DNA from: Candidatus Tetragenococcus pullicola | GTDB taxonomy: Bacteria > Bacillota > Bacilli > Lactobacillales > Enterococcaceae | DNA: 38,334 bases | Direction: 5' to 3' | NCBI GenBank assembly: GCA_019115705.1 | Contig: DXDB01000033.1 | Span: 1-38,334 of the forward strand | Part shown: positions 1 to 7,982 of the stretch, piece after piece | Numbering within the stretch: the stretch's first letter is position 1 | Layout: each line of letters begins with the position of its first letter | Made by a program: the position numbers and the translations under genes | The notes under the pieces: generated by a model | What the model saw: the letters and a program-made list of their open reading frames with translations, nothing else | Databases searched by the model: none | Told to the model about the DNA's origin: nothing

Positions 1-46
1 CCGTTTGGTGCAATGAAATAGCTACGATATCTTGTTTTTTATTCAT
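1..46 (-). CDS. Start of an unidentified leftward gene (partial)
   Basis: Reading leftward, a GGAGG ribosome site (54-58) is followed after 7 nt by an ATG at 44-46, and the frame stays open to the window edge. Only 15 codons are visible, starting MNKKQDIVAISLHQT. Two more ATG codons lie in frame just upstream, but the third has the best spacing. The product cannot be identified from this stub. The gene is divergent from the DUF1146-murA group. Confidence 0.5.
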   Translation of the reverse strand, partial: MNKKQDIVAISLHQT

Positions 47-78
47 CATCATTCCTCCAACTCGTTTACTATAGAGTA

Positions 79-107
79 AGTATAGAATGAAAGTGAGGTC
101 TGTTAAA
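79..107 (-). promoter_or_regulatory. Possible promoter of the leftward partial gene
   Basis: On the minus strand a TATACT -10 (79-84) lies 17 nt from a weak TTTAAC -35 (102-107), about 20 nt before the ribosome site of the partial gene. The -10 is good and the -35 poor. Confidence 0.35.
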
Positions 108-177
108 GATACCGTTTCATTTTGCGCTTACGAAATAATTGCAAAGACTTTAAAAAAACTGTAAAAGAAAGAATAGT

Positions 178-205
178 TTGTTATCGACTTATTTTGTGAT
201 ATGAT
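178..205 (+). promoter_or_regulatory. Sigma-A promoter, extended -10, for the DUF1146 gene
   Basis: TTGTTA (178-183) and TATGAT (200-205) are separated by 16 nt. A TG at 197-198 gives an extended -10 (TGaTATGAT). The DUF1146 start follows 35 nt later. Confidence 0.6.
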
Positions 206-240
206 ATTTCTATTGAGGTAATTAGGAGAGGATGGTCATT

Positions 241-477
241 TTGCAATTTTATGGTATCGACGCGTTACTTCGTATAATCAGTCATTTTGCTTTTATCTGT
301 CTTGCTTTTCGAGCATTGGGGTCGATAAGAACAGATACTTTCTTTAAAGCTTACCATACCTCCCAAATTCGAATCTTTTTTATTTTATTATCAATTGTGA
401 TAGGTTATATATCTAGTTCGTTCTTTTTAGAACTTATACAACTAAGTAAAAATATTTTTTATCAATTTCTTAATTAG
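241..477 (+). CDS. DUF1146 family small membrane protein
   Basis: A 78-residue hydrophobic protein with two predicted membrane segments, roughly residues 5-25 and 45-65, joined by a short basic loop. It resembles the DUF1146 proteins that sit between the ATP synthase operon and murA in many Lactobacillales; its position just before murA supports this. I place the start at TTG 241, which is 9 nt from the AGGAGAGG site (224-231). An in-frame ATG at 232 touches that site and is too close to be used. Molecular function is unknown for the family. No terminator separates it from murA, which also has its own promoter. Confidence 0.72.
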   Translation: MQFYGIDALLRIISHFAFICLAFRALGSIRTDTFFKAYHTSQIRIFFILLSIVIGYISSSFFLELIQLSKNIFYQFLN

Positions 478-478
478 T

Positions 479-506
479 GTGACAGTAAATTTTTTTGTGT
501 TATACT
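479..506 (+). promoter_or_regulatory. Promoter upstream of murA
   Basis: GTGACA (479-484), 16 nt, TATACT (501-506), directly after the DUF1146 stop and about 50 nt before the murA ATG. One mismatch to consensus in each hexamer. Confidence 0.6.
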
Positions 507-558
507 ATAAAATGGTTTGAGTGAGGGGTCACTTAAAGGAAATGCTGGAGGGAATACA

Positions 559-1860
559 ATGGAAGAAATCATCGTTCAAGGTGGAAATAAACTAAAGGGA
601 ACCGTAAAAATAGAGGGAGCAAAAAATGCTGTTCTTCCCATTTTAGCTGCAAGCTTGTTAGCTGAAGAAGGAGTAACAACATTATATAATGTTCCAATAT
701 TATCTGATGTTTTTATGATGAAACAAGTAATCAAACATTTGAATACAGAGGTTACATTTGATCAAGAAAAAAATAAAATGACTATCAATGCATCTAGTCC
801 GTTAAAAGTTGAAGCACCCTACGAATATGTAAGTCAAATGAGGGCTTCTATCGTTGTTATGGGTCCATTATTAGCACGCAATGGACATGCTAAAGTTGCC
901 ATGCCTGGTGGATGCGCGATTGGGAAAAGACCAATTGATTTGCATTTAAAAGGTTTTCAAGCTTTAGGAGCTAAAATTATCCAAAAAGATGGTTATATTG
1001 AAGCTATTGCTGATAAACTGCATGGAAATAGTATTTATTTAGATTTTCCAAGTGTAGGAGCTACACAAAATATTATGATGGCTGCAGTAAAAGCTGAGGG
1101 TATCACAACTATCGATAACGTAGCTAGAGAACCTGAGATTGTTGACTTAGCAAATGTTTTGAATAAAATGGGAGCTAAAATACATGGGGCAGGAACAGAG
1201 ACGATGAGAATCGAAGGTGTTTCTCATTTATACGCAGTGAATCACTCTATTGTCCAAGACCGTATTGAAGCAGGGACGTTCATGGTAGCTGCAGCTATGA
1301 CACAAGGAAATGTACTGATTCAAGATGCTATTTCTGAACACAACCGTCCTTTGATTTCTAAGCTAATCGAAATGGGAGCTAAAATTACTGAAGAAGATCA
1401 GGGCATTCGTGTGATTGGTCCAGAGGCCATTAAAGCAACAGACATTAAAACGATGCCACATCCGGGTTTTCCAACCGATATGCAAGCCCAAATGACTGCC
1501 ATACAAGCAATAGCTGATGGAACAAGTATAATAACTGAAACTGTTTTTGAAAATCGATTCCAGCATTTAGAAGAGATGCAACGAATGAATGCAAAAATTA
1601 AAATAGATGGAAATGTTGCAATCATTGAAGGCAATAAAGATATACAAGGTGCACTTGTTTATGCGACTGATTTGAGAGCTGCTGCAGCTTTGGTTTTATT
1701 TGGTTTGCGTGCAAAAGGAATCACTCGGGTTCGAAACTTGAAGTATTTGGATCGAGGTTATTACAAATTCCATGAAAAATTATCAAGTCTCGGTGCAAAA
1801 GTAGAACGAGTTTCTTCAGATGACGAAAAAAGTGAAAAAACATTAGTTTCTCAATCATAA
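559..1860 (+). CDS. murA: UDP-N-acetylglucosamine 1-carboxyvinyltransferase (MurA)
   Basis: MurA transfers enolpyruvate from PEP to UDP-GlcNAc, the first committed step of peptidoglycan synthesis in the cytoplasm. The 433-residue product shows the EPSP-synthase-like fold throughout. It has the N-terminal substrate motif with Lys22-Asn23 (GAKNAVLP) and the active-site loop [14 protein letters not shown], whose Cys119 is the PEP-binding, fosfomycin-targeted cysteine. The start at ATG 559 has a GGAGGG site 7 nt upstream; an upstream in-frame start at 517 would add a non-conserved leader. The last 15 or so residues are a charged tail beyond the usual end. Firmicutes commonly carry two MurA paralogues. 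The DUF1146/EpuA/yidD surroundings match the copy next to the atp operon. Confidence 0.96.
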   Translation: MEEIIVQGGNKLKGTVKIEGAKNAVLPILAASLLAEEGVTTLYNVPILSDVFMMKQVIKHLNTEVTFDQEKNKMTINASSPLKVEAPYEYVSQMRASIVVMGPLLARNGHAKVAMPGGCAIGKRPIDLHLKGFQALGAKIIQKDGYIEAIADKLHGNSIYLDFPSVGATQNIMMAAVKAEGITTIDNVAREPEIVDLANVLNKMGAKIHGAGTETMRIEGVSHLYAVNHSIVQDRIEAGTFMVAAAMTQGNVLIQDAISEHNRPLISKLIEMGAKITEEDQGIRVIGPEAIKATDIKTMPHPGFPTDMQAQMTAIQAIADGTSIITETVFENRFQHLEEMQRMNAKIKIDGNVAIIEGNKDIQGALVYATDLRAAAALVLFGLRAKGITRVRNLKYLDRGYYKFHEKLSSLGAKVERVSSDDEKSEKTLVSQS

Positions 1861-1871
1861 GAGGTGGTAAC

Positions 1872-2048
1872 ATGCAAAATCTCCGTTATATCACTATTTC
1901 TTTAGCAAAAATATTGCTTGTCATGGTATTGGCGATTGTTTTATTTTTTGTTGGATTAATGGTTGGTTATGGTATCTTTGGAAATGGTTCTCCCAAAGAT
2001 GTTTTTAGTCCGGTTTTATGGCAACATATTATGGAATTTATGCACTGA
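1872..2048 (+). CDS. EpuA-like small membrane protein (annotated as RNA polymerase subunit beta family)
   Basis: A 58-residue protein with a basic N-terminus, one long membrane helix (about residues 10-35) and a short C-terminal tail containing SPKDVFSPVLW. This organisation matches the EpuA/DNA-directed RNA polymerase subunit beta small protein family found directly after murA in enterococci and streptococci. In streptococci the family has been linked to the cell surface, not to transcription, so the common database name is misleading. The ribosome site GAGGTGG begins right after the murA stop, so the two are co-transcribed. The gene is too short for ordinary ORF thresholds. Confidence 0.75.
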   Translation: MQNLRYITISLAKILLVMVLAIVLFFVGLMVGYGIFGNGSPKDVFSPVLWQHIMEFMH

Positions 2049-2079
2049 TCAAAAGTTAAATAGGATATAGGTGAAGAAA

Positions 2080-2382
2080 GTGCAAAAAATACTGATTCAA
2101 TTGGTTCGTGGCTATCAGCGCTTTATTTCTCCTTTAACGCCACCAAGTTGCCGATACTACCCTACCTGTTCTTCGTATATGATCGAAGCAATTACTGTTC
2201 ATGGTTCCTTGAGAGGGATCTTAATGGGAATTTCGAGAATCTTTCGATGTCATCCATGGGCAAAGGGTGGTTTGGATTACGTTCCAGAGCATTTCTCATT
2301 ACGAAAAAACACTACAGACAAAGTACGACCAAATTACTTTTCGGGAAAAAAGAATAGACCCTTTCGTAAAAAAAACAAGTAG
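2080..2382 (+). CDS. yidD: Membrane protein insertion efficiency factor YidD
   Basis: YidD is a small membrane-associated protein that helps YidC insert inner-membrane proteins. The 100-residue product has the hallmark core [20 protein letters not shown] with Cys24 and Cys30, a third conserved cysteine (RCHPW, Cys57) and KGGLDYVP. The C-terminus adds a very basic tail ([12 protein letters not shown]). I prefer GTG 2080, preceded at 5 nt by AGGTGA; GTG 2071 is in frame with a weaker AGGA site and would add three residues. The stop codon lies within the palindromic terminator. Confidence 0.9.
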   Translation: MQKILIQLVRGYQRFISPLTPPSCRYYPTCSSYMIEAITVHGSLRGILMGISRIFRCHPWAKGGLDYVPEHFSLRKNTTDKVRPNYFSGKKNRPFRKKNK

Positions 2383-2400
2383 CTAGCTACTTGTTTTTTT
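2371..2400 (+). terminator. Terminator of the murA-yidD group
   Basis: A perfect palindrome with arms 2371-2384 and 2385-2398 centred on AGCT/AGCT, followed by T residues. It overlaps the last codons and stop of yidD. Because A-runs flank the left arm it could also work on the minus strand. Confidence 0.85.
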
Positions 2401-2528
2401 AGTAGCTTCAGTTATACAATATTATTTATTTGACCAAACCAACACTGACTATTTGAAAAATTATGAACTTTTAGATAATAAAGGACTTCATATTTATTTA
2501 ATTAAGAAATTAATGAAAAAAGATTAGA

Positions 2529-2543
2529 AATATTCAGAAAACT
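2529..2543 (+). promoter_or_regulatory. CodY box at the liv promoter
   Basis: The sequence AATATTCAGAAAACT matches 13 of 15 positions of the known CodY consensus AATTTTCWGAAAATT. It ends 2 nt before the -35 hexamer of the liv promoter, so a bound CodY would block RNA polymerase. CodY is the branched-chain amino acid and GTP sensor of Firmicutes, which fits repression of a branched-chain amino acid importer. Confidence 0.75.
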
Positions 2544-2545
2544 TA

Positions 2546-2574
2546 TTGACAATTATTAGAATATTTTGTATATT
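2546..2574 (+). promoter_or_regulatory. Promoter of the liv operon
   Basis: Consensus -35 TTGACA (2546-2551), 17-nt spacer, -10 TATATT (2569-2574). The livJ ribosome site (GGGGGAG) follows about 25 nt later. Confidence 0.8.
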
Positions 2575-2610
2575 TAGTATCATATTCATAAGAATTAAGG
2601 GGGAGTTAAA

Positions 2611-3795
2611 ATGAAGAAAAAAATTATGTTTTTATTTGCCAGTCTAACACTACTATCAGCTTGTAGTGCAGCACCAAGCGGAGGAAATTCAGCAGGAGGC
2701 AGTGCTAAAGCTGGAAATGAATCTGAAGGCGATACAATTAAGATTGGCTTGAATCTTGAATTATCAGGAGCTGTGGCCGGGTATGGTTCTCAAGAGAAAG
2801 AAGGAGCTCTTTTGGCCATTGAAAAGATCAATGAAGATGGTGGCATTTTAGGAAAGCAAGTTGAAGCCGTTGAAAAGGATAATAAATCAGATAATAATGA
2901 AGCAGCTACGTCGGCGGCTAATTTATCTACGAATGATAAAGTTGTAGCAATTATTGGCCCAGCAACTTCGGGAGCTACTAAAGCAGCTATTCCAAATGTA
3001 ACCAAAGCGGGGGTTCCAATGATTACTCCGTCAGCGACAGCAGATGAGATCACTGTCAATGGAGATATGGTTCAAGAGTATGTTTTCCGTTCCTGTTTCC
3101 AAGATAGTTTTCAAGGAGTCATATTAGCCCAATATGCTGCAGATACAATGCAAGCCAGTAAAGCAGCTATTTTAGGAGATAATTCGAGTGATTATGCTAA
3201 GGGTCTTTCAAAAGCTTTTGAAGGTGAATTTAATGGTGATATTGTAACCAAAGAAAACTTTACCACTGGTGACAAAGACTTCCAAGCGCAATTGACAAAA
3301 ATAAAAAACAGTGATTATGATGTTTTGTACGTTCCCGGTTATTATGAAGAAGCAGGCTTGATTATTAAACAAGCTCGTGAAATGGGGATTGAGGAACCAA
3401 TTCTTGGTGCTGATGGTTTTGGTGACGAAAAAATGATCGAATTGGCTGGTGCCATCAATGTATCTAATGTGTTTTATACAGGACATTTTTCTTCTTTAGC
3501 ACCTGCTAATGACACAGTTCAACCATTTATTGATAATTTTAAAGAAAAATATGGAAAAGAACCATCTACATTTAACGCATTGTCTTATGATGCAATGTTT
3601 ATGATCAAAGCAGCGATTGAGGCAAAAGATTCTGCTGATTCGGCTTCAATTACAGAAGGACTGGCTACTTTGGAAGATTTTGAAGGGGTCACAGGTAGCA
3701 TTACAATGGATGAAAATCACAATCCGAAAAAATCAGTTGTTGTGATCGGTTTTGAAGATGGGAAAGAAGACTCAGCTGAAACTATCAACCCATAA
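2611..3795 (+). CDS. livJ: Branched-chain amino acid ABC transporter, substrate-binding lipoprotein
   Basis: The extracellular receptor of a high-affinity leucine/isoleucine/valine importer. The 394-residue product has a lipoprotein signal peptide with lipobox LLSAC, so Cys18 would be lipidated. It then has a Ser/Gly-rich linker and a type I periplasmic-binding fold starting TIKIGLNLELSGAVAGYGSQ. Motifs such as VAIIGPATSGATKA and MITPSATAD are typical of LivJ-type (Peripla_BP_6) proteins. It is the first gene of livJHMGF and is separated from livH by a hairpin, which probably lets the receptor be made in excess. Exact ligand preference is not readable. Confidence 0.93.
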   Translation: MKKKIMFLFASLTLLSACSAAPSGGNSAGGSAKAGNESEGDTIKIGLNLELSGAVAGYGSQEKEGALLAIEKINEDGGILGKQVEAVEKDNKSDNNEAATSAANLSTNDKVVAIIGPATSGATKAAIPNVTKAGVPMITPSATADEITVNGDMVQEYVFRSCFQDSFQGVILAQYAADTMQASKAAILGDNSSDYAKGLSKAFEGEFNGDIVTKENFTTGDKDFQAQLTKIKNSDYDVLYVPGYYEEAGLIIKQAREMGIEEPILGADGFGDEKMIELAGAINVSNVFYTGHFSSLAPANDTVQPFIDNFKEKYGKEPSTFNALSYDAMFMIKAAIEAKDSADSASITEGLATLEDFEGVTGSITMDENHNPKKSVVVIGFEDGKEDSAETINP

Positions 3796-3810
3796 TCATG
3801 TAAACAAGGC

Positions 3811-3857
3811 TTAGGCTGGGACAAACAACTTGTTCAAAAGATGTTGTCGCAGCCTAA
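3811..3857 (+). repeat. Stem-loop between livJ and livH, GGCTGGGACA-type repeat
   Basis: TTAGGCTG (3811-3818) pairs with CAGCCTAA (3850-3857). After one G-G mismatch, GACAA (3820-3824) pairs with TTGTC (3844-3848). There is no T-run after the stem, so it is not a strong intrinsic terminator. It may stabilise livJ mRNA or reduce read-through. The GGCTGGGACAAA core resembles intergenic repeats I know from enterococci and relatives, but copy number cannot be tested here. Confidence 0.6.
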
Positions 3858-3892
3858 TTCTATTAAAAATGAAGAATTTGGATGTGAAAAAT

Positions 3893-4795
3893 ATGGAAAT
3901 TATAACCCAACAATTTATCAATGGATTATTTTTAGGAAGCGTCTATGCTCTGATGGCACTTGGCTATACCATGGTTTATGGCATTATCAATTTGATTAAT
4001 TTTGCTCATGGTGAAATTTATATGATTGGAAGCTTTATTGGTTATTTTTTGATACATACATTTAATAATTATAACGTGTTGCCTAATGCTTGGGGATTTT
4101 TTATTGCAATGATTCTTTCTATGGTGTTAAGTGCTGTTATTGGGATGGTTATTGAATTTTTGGCCTATCGACCGCTTCGGAAATCAACGCGAATTTCGGC
4201 ACTGATCACAGCAATAGGTGTTTCTTATTTATTACAAAATCTAATGATCTATTTCTTTTCTGCAGATTCACGCTCTTTTCCACAGTCAATTGCTAGGAAG
4301 TCTTACTCGATAGGATTTATCTCTGTTAGTAATGTACAGTTACTTATTTTACTTGTTTCTTTGATTCTGATTGTTTTGTTACAGTTAATCATCAAGAAAA
4401 CACGAATGGGTAAGGCTATGAGAGCTGTGAGCGTTGATAGTGATGCGGCACAGTTGATGGGAATTAATGTGAATCGAACCATTTCTTTCACATTTGCCAT
4501 TGGGTCTGCCCTAGCTGCTGCTGGAGGAATGTTAATTGGACTTTATTACAATTCAATCAACCCAATGATGGGTGTTGCGCCGGGCTTAAAATCTTTTGTT
4601 GCGGCAGTACTAGGAGGAATTGGGGTCATTCCAGGTGCTGCTTTAGGTGGGTTTGCGATCGGCCTAATTGAGACACTAGCAACTGCTGTGGGCTTATCTC
4701 AATACAAAGATGCCTTGGTTTATGGTGTTTTGATTATTATTTTGTTAGTACGTCCTGCAGGAATATTAGGGAAACATATCAAAGAGAAAGTGTAG
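3893..4795 (+). CDS. livH: Branched-chain amino acid ABC transporter permease LivH
   Basis: One of the two membrane channel subunits of the Liv importer. The 300-residue product is almost wholly hydrophobic with about eight membrane segments. It opens with the family-typical QQFINGLFLGSVYALMALGY and contains the cytoplasmic coupling region KAMRAVSVDSDAAQLMGI. I chose ATG 3893 because it matches where family members begin. Upstream ATG 3869 and the frame before it run back into the intergenic hairpin and lack a ribosome site. The site before 3893 (GGATGTG) is itself weak, so coupling to livJ translation is unlikely. Confidence 0.9.
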   Translation: MEIITQQFINGLFLGSVYALMALGYTMVYGIINLINFAHGEIYMIGSFIGYFLIHTFNNYNVLPNAWGFFIAMILSMVLSAVIGMVIEFLAYRPLRKSTRISALITAIGVSYLLQNLMIYFFSADSRSFPQSIARKSYSIGFISVSNVQLLILLVSLILIVLLQLIIKKTRMGKAMRAVSVDSDAAQLMGINVNRTISFTFAIGSALAAAGGMLIGLYYNSINPMMGVAPGLKSFVAAVLGGIGVIPGAALGGFAIGLIETLATAVGLSQYKDALVYGVLIIILLVRPAGILGKHIKEKV

Positions 4796-4801
4796 GTGAG
4801 A

Positions 4802-5785
4802 ATGGTGAAAAAAAATCTAAAATATAATTTAATCTGGACATTACTCGCTGTTCTTGTTTATTTTGTTTTATTTGGTCTGTATAATGCGGGAATTATTACA
4901 ATATTTACAGACGCAATTATCGTAAATATTGGTATCAATATTATTTTAGCCATTGGGTTGAATTTGATTATTGGCTTTTCAGGCCAATTTTCTTTAGGTC
5001 ATGCCGGCTTTATGGCCATTGGTGCCTATGCTGTGGCGATTATTACTCGTGAAAATCCAACCTGGCTTGGTTATTTTGTTGGTATTTTGGCTGGCATTAT
5101 TGTTGCTGGTGCGATAGCTCTTTTGGTTGGTATTCCGACATTAAGATTAAAAGGGGATTACTTAGCTATTGCTACCTTAGGAATTTCCGAAATTATTCGA
5201 ATTTTGATTGTCAATGTGGATTCGGTTACCAATGGCCCAGCCGGAATTTTTGGAATTCCTTTTTTCAGTAATTGGCAGATTGTTTATTTGTTTGTCGTAT
5301 TTTCTTTAATAGTTGTCACAAATTTTATTCATAGTGCTTCAGGAAGAGCAGTTTTATCTATTCGAGAAGATGAAATTGCAGCAGAAGCTATGGGAATAAA
5401 TACTACGAAATATAAAGTAGTTGCTTTTGTATTGGGTGCTGTATTAGCCAGTGTTGGTGGCAGTCTTTTTGCTGGATATCAACAATCTGTTTTTCCAAAT
5501 GATTATGGTTTTATGAAATCCATTGATATTTTGATTATTGTTGTGTTTGGTGGAATGGGAAGTACAACAGGTGCTGTTATTTCAGCCGTTGTCCTCGGAG
5601 TTTTGAATATGTATCTTCAAGACTTTGGGAGCCTTCGAATGATTATTTATGCCTTGGCCATTATCATCATCATGATTTTTAAACCAAGTGGATTATTAGG
5701 AACCAAGGAAATTTCAATAAAAGCTATTTTTGCAAAATTTGGGAAAAAGGAGGAAGAAATAAATGCCTCTACTGACGGTAAGTAA
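4802..5785 (+). CDS. livM: Branched-chain amino acid ABC transporter permease LivM
   Basis: The second membrane subunit of the Liv importer, 327 residues with about ten membrane segments. LivM signatures include the internal NLIIGFSGQFSLGHAGFMAI and the coupling segment SIREDEIAAEAMGINTTKYK. Starts at GTG 4796, ATG 4802 and GTG 4805 are all in frame; AGGTGAG (4794-4800) overlaps the livH stop and suits 4802 or 4805. The charged C-terminus (KKEEEINASTDGK) overlaps livG by 23 bp, implying translational coupling. Confidence 0.9.
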   Translation: MVKKNLKYNLIWTLLAVLVYFVLFGLYNAGIITIFTDAIIVNIGINIILAIGLNLIIGFSGQFSLGHAGFMAIGAYAVAIITRENPTWLGYFVGILAGIIVAGAIALLVGIPTLRLKGDYLAIATLGISEIIRILIVNVDSVTNGPAGIFGIPFFSNWQIVYLFVVFSLIVVTNFIHSASGRAVLSIREDEIAAEAMGINTTKYKVVAFVLGAVLASVGGSLFAGYQQSVFPNDYGFMKSIDILIIVVFGGMGSTTGAVISAVVLGVLNMYLQDFGSLRMIIYALAIIIIMIFKPSGLLGTKEISIKAIFAKFGKKEEEINASTDGK

Positions 5786-6539
5786 TTTAACAAAAAACTT
5801 TGGTGGGTTGTCTGCAGTTTCAAACGTAGATATTACCTTAAATAATAATGAGTTAGTTGGACTCATTGGACCAAATGGGGCGGGAAAAACCACCTTATTT
5901 AATCTTTTGACAGGGGTGTATACACCAAGTGAGGGCGATATTTTATATTCAGGAAATGACAAAGAAACACGATTAAATGGCGTAAGTCCCCATAAAATTG
6001 CCAAATTAGGACTCTCTCGAACCTTTCAAAATATTCGTTTATTTAAAGAATTAACCGTTATGGATAATGTTTTAATTGCCATGAACGGAAAACACCCGGA
6101 AAATTTTCTTACCACTATTTTCCGTTTACCAAAATTTTATAAACAAGAAGAAGCGATTAGAAAAAAAGCCTTTGATTTGTTAGAGATGTTTGGTTTGGAG
6201 AAAAAAACGGAGACCTTGGCAAAAAACCTTCCTTATGGTCAGCAACGACGCTTAGAAATTGTTCGAGCCTTAGCAACTCAACCCAAAATTTTATTTTTAG
6301 ATGAACCTGCAGCTGGAATGAATCCACAAGAAACAGCTGATTTAACCACATTAATTTATGAGATTCATGAAAAATTTGATTTGACCATTGTCTTGATTGA
6401 ACACGACATGAGTTTAGTGATGAAAATATGTGAACGAATCTATGTATTGGAATATGGCCGCGTCATTGCGCAAGGTAATCCTGAAACCATCAAACAAAAT
6501 CCTCAAGTAATTAAAGCTTATTTAGGAGGGGATGTTTAA
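5763..6539 (+). CDS. livG: Branched-chain amino acid ABC transporter ATP-binding protein LivG
   Basis: The first of two ATPase subunits that power the Liv importer, on the cytoplasmic face of LivH/LivM. The 258-residue protein has Walker A GPNGAGKT (36-43), the degenerate signature YGQQRRLEI (about 157-165) that is usual for LivG, Walker B ILFLDE (175-180) and the switch histidine in IEHDMSLV. The insert around residues 105-130 distinguishes LivG from LivF. AAAGGAGG precedes ATG 5763, inside the end of livM. Confidence 0.94.
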   Translation: MPLLTVSNLTKNFGGLSAVSNVDITLNNNELVGLIGPNGAGKTTLFNLLTGVYTPSEGDILYSGNDKETRLNGVSPHKIAKLGLSRTFQNIRLFKELTVMDNVLIAMNGKHPENFLTTIFRLPKFYKQEEAIRKKAFDLLEMFGLEKKTETLAKNLPYGQQRRLEIVRALATQPKILFLDEPAAGMNPQETADLTTLIYEIHEKFDLTIVLIEHDMSLVMKICERIYVLEYGRVIAQGNPETIKQNPQVIKAYLGGDV

Positions 6540-6540
6540 C

Positions 6541-7239
6541 ATGCTAACTGTGAAGAATCTTTCGGTGCATTATGGAGTTATTGAAGCTGTACATGATATT
6601 TCTTTTAATGTCAATCAAGGAGAAATTGTTTCTTTGATTGGAGCGAATGGTGCTGGAAAAACGACAATTTTACGAACTATTTCAGGGTTGATTCATCCAT
6701 CTAAGGGAACCGTTCTTTTTGAAGATCATACGATTAGTAAACGACCTCCACAAAAAATTGTCTCACAAGGAATTTCACAAGTGCCAGAAGGACGTCATGT
6801 TTTTCCTGGAATGACAGTTATGGAAAATTTAGAAATGGGGGCTTATTTACGAAAGGAAGACTTAAAAGAGAGCTTTTCTCAAGTTTTTGAAAAATTTCCG
6901 ATTTTAAAAGATCGAAAAAATCAAGATGCGGCCACTCTTTCCGGAGGTGAACAGCAAATGCTAGCGATGGGGCGGGCGTTAATGTCAAAACCCAAGTTAT
7001 TATTGTTAGATGAACCTTCAATGGGCTTGGCACCTATTTTTATTCGAGAGATTTTTTCAATTATTGAAGAAATCCAAAAACAAGGGACAACTGTCTTATT
7101 AATTGAGCAAAATGCACAAATGGCCTTGTCAATTGCCGATCGTGGGTATGTGTTAGAGACCGGAAAAATTGTATTAGAAGGTACTGGTAAAGAACTTTTA
7201 ACAAGTGAAGCTGTTAAAAAAGCTTATTTAGGAGGTTAA
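6541..7239 (+). CDS. livF: Branched-chain amino acid ABC transporter ATP-binding protein LivF
   Basis: The second ATPase of the Liv importer, 232 residues. Walker A is GANGAGKT (34-41), signature LSGGEQQ (133-139), Walker B LLLLDE (153-158), and the VPEGRHVFPGMTV segment is diagnostic of LivF. The start is ATG 6541, 9 nt from AGGAGGGG (which lies in the end of livG). An ATG at 6532 lies against the ribosome site and would add MFN. It ends 3 nt before the CBS-ACT gene. Confidence 0.94.
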   Translation: MLTVKNLSVHYGVIEAVHDISFNVNQGEIVSLIGANGAGKTTILRTISGLIHPSKGTVLFEDHTISKRPPQKIVSQGISQVPEGRHVFPGMTVMENLEMGAYLRKEDLKESFSQVFEKFPILKDRKNQDAATLSGGEQQMLAMGRALMSKPKLLLLDEPSMGLAPIFIREIFSIIEEIQKQGTTVLLIEQNAQMALSIADRGYVLETGKIVLEGTGKELLTSEAVKKAYLGG

Positions 7240-7242
7240 ACC

Positions 7243-7896
7243 ATGAGTGTTCGTGATTTTATGACAAAAGAATTAATCACTGTTACACCAGATATACGAA
7301 TTTTTGATGCTGTTGATTTAATGAAAAAACATACGATTCATCGTTTACCTGTTTTAAAAGAGAATCAATTAGTTGGGCTAATAACAGAAGGCGTCATACA
7401 AGAAGCAATGCCGTCAAAGGCAACGAGTCTGAGTGTTTATGAAATCAATTATCTATTGAATAAAACAACAGTTGCAGATTGTATGATAAAAGAAGTTGAA
7501 ACCATTGAACCGGATGCTCTTTTAGAAGATGCGATTTGGACTATGCGAAAGAATAATATTGGAGTTTTACCTGTCGTTGAAAACAAAGAATTAGTTGGTA
7601 TTATAACCAATAATGATATTTTTGATGCCTTTTTAAAAATTACAAGTTATGATTCTGATGGGACACGAGTAATTATTTCGATTCAAGAAGATCATAAAGG
7701 AATTCTCGCTCGTGTTGCCCAAACGTTGGCAGACCATGATTTTAGTATCTCCACCTTAGTTGTTAATCGGACGGTAGAAGCTACCTACATTGAGATACAG
7801 GTGGATTCAAAAGAGTCAAAAGAGATTGGTGATGTATTAGAAAAGGCTGGTTACACAGTAGTAAATGCCGTGATAACAAAACCCAATCATATATAA
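7243..7896 (+). CDS. CBS-ACT domain protein, AcuB-like, linked to the liv operon
   Basis: A 217-residue cytoplasmic protein with two CBS domains (about residues 7-58 and 76-130) forming a Bateman module, then an ACT domain (about 138-212, starting TRVIISIQEDHKGILARVAQ). CBS pairs usually bind adenine nucleotides and ACT domains usually bind amino acids. Proteins of this layout are often named acetoin utilisation protein AcuB. Its ribosome site overlaps the livF stop, so it is the sixth gene of the operon, as also seen after livF in streptococci. I infer a sensor of branched-chain amino acid or energy status; no catalytic domain is present. Confidence 0.82.
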   Translation: MSVRDFMTKELITVTPDIRIFDAVDLMKKHTIHRLPVLKENQLVGLITEGVIQEAMPSKATSLSVYEINYLLNKTTVADCMIKEVETIEPDALLEDAIWTMRKNNIGVLPVVENKELVGIITNNDIFDAFLKITSYDSDGTRVIISIQEDHKGILARVAQTLADHDFSISTLVVNRTVEATYIEIQVDSKESKEIGDVLEKAGYTVVNAVITKPNHI

Positions 7897-7954
7897 AAAT
7901 GGGCAGTTTTTTTAAAAGCTTCGTGGCAGAAATGATAGCAATTACTAAATAATA

Positions 7955-7963
7955 TGGTAAAAT
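7955..7963 (+). promoter_or_regulatory. Extended -10 promoter for the DUF2969 gene
   Basis: TGgTAAAAT forms an extended -10 (hexamer 7958-7963) 20 nt before the start codon. No good -35 is seen, as is common with extended -10 promoters. Confidence 0.45.
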
Positions 7964-7982
7964 GGTCTACGAGGTGAATGCA

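Noticed and set aside
2148-2357. Second forward frame inside yidD
   Set aside because: Out-of-frame overlap; yidD carries all the conserved residues and no ribosome site precedes this frame.
2790-3059. Leftward 89-codon frame inside livJ
   Set aside because: Antisense shadow of a well-conserved gene, no ribosome site or family match.
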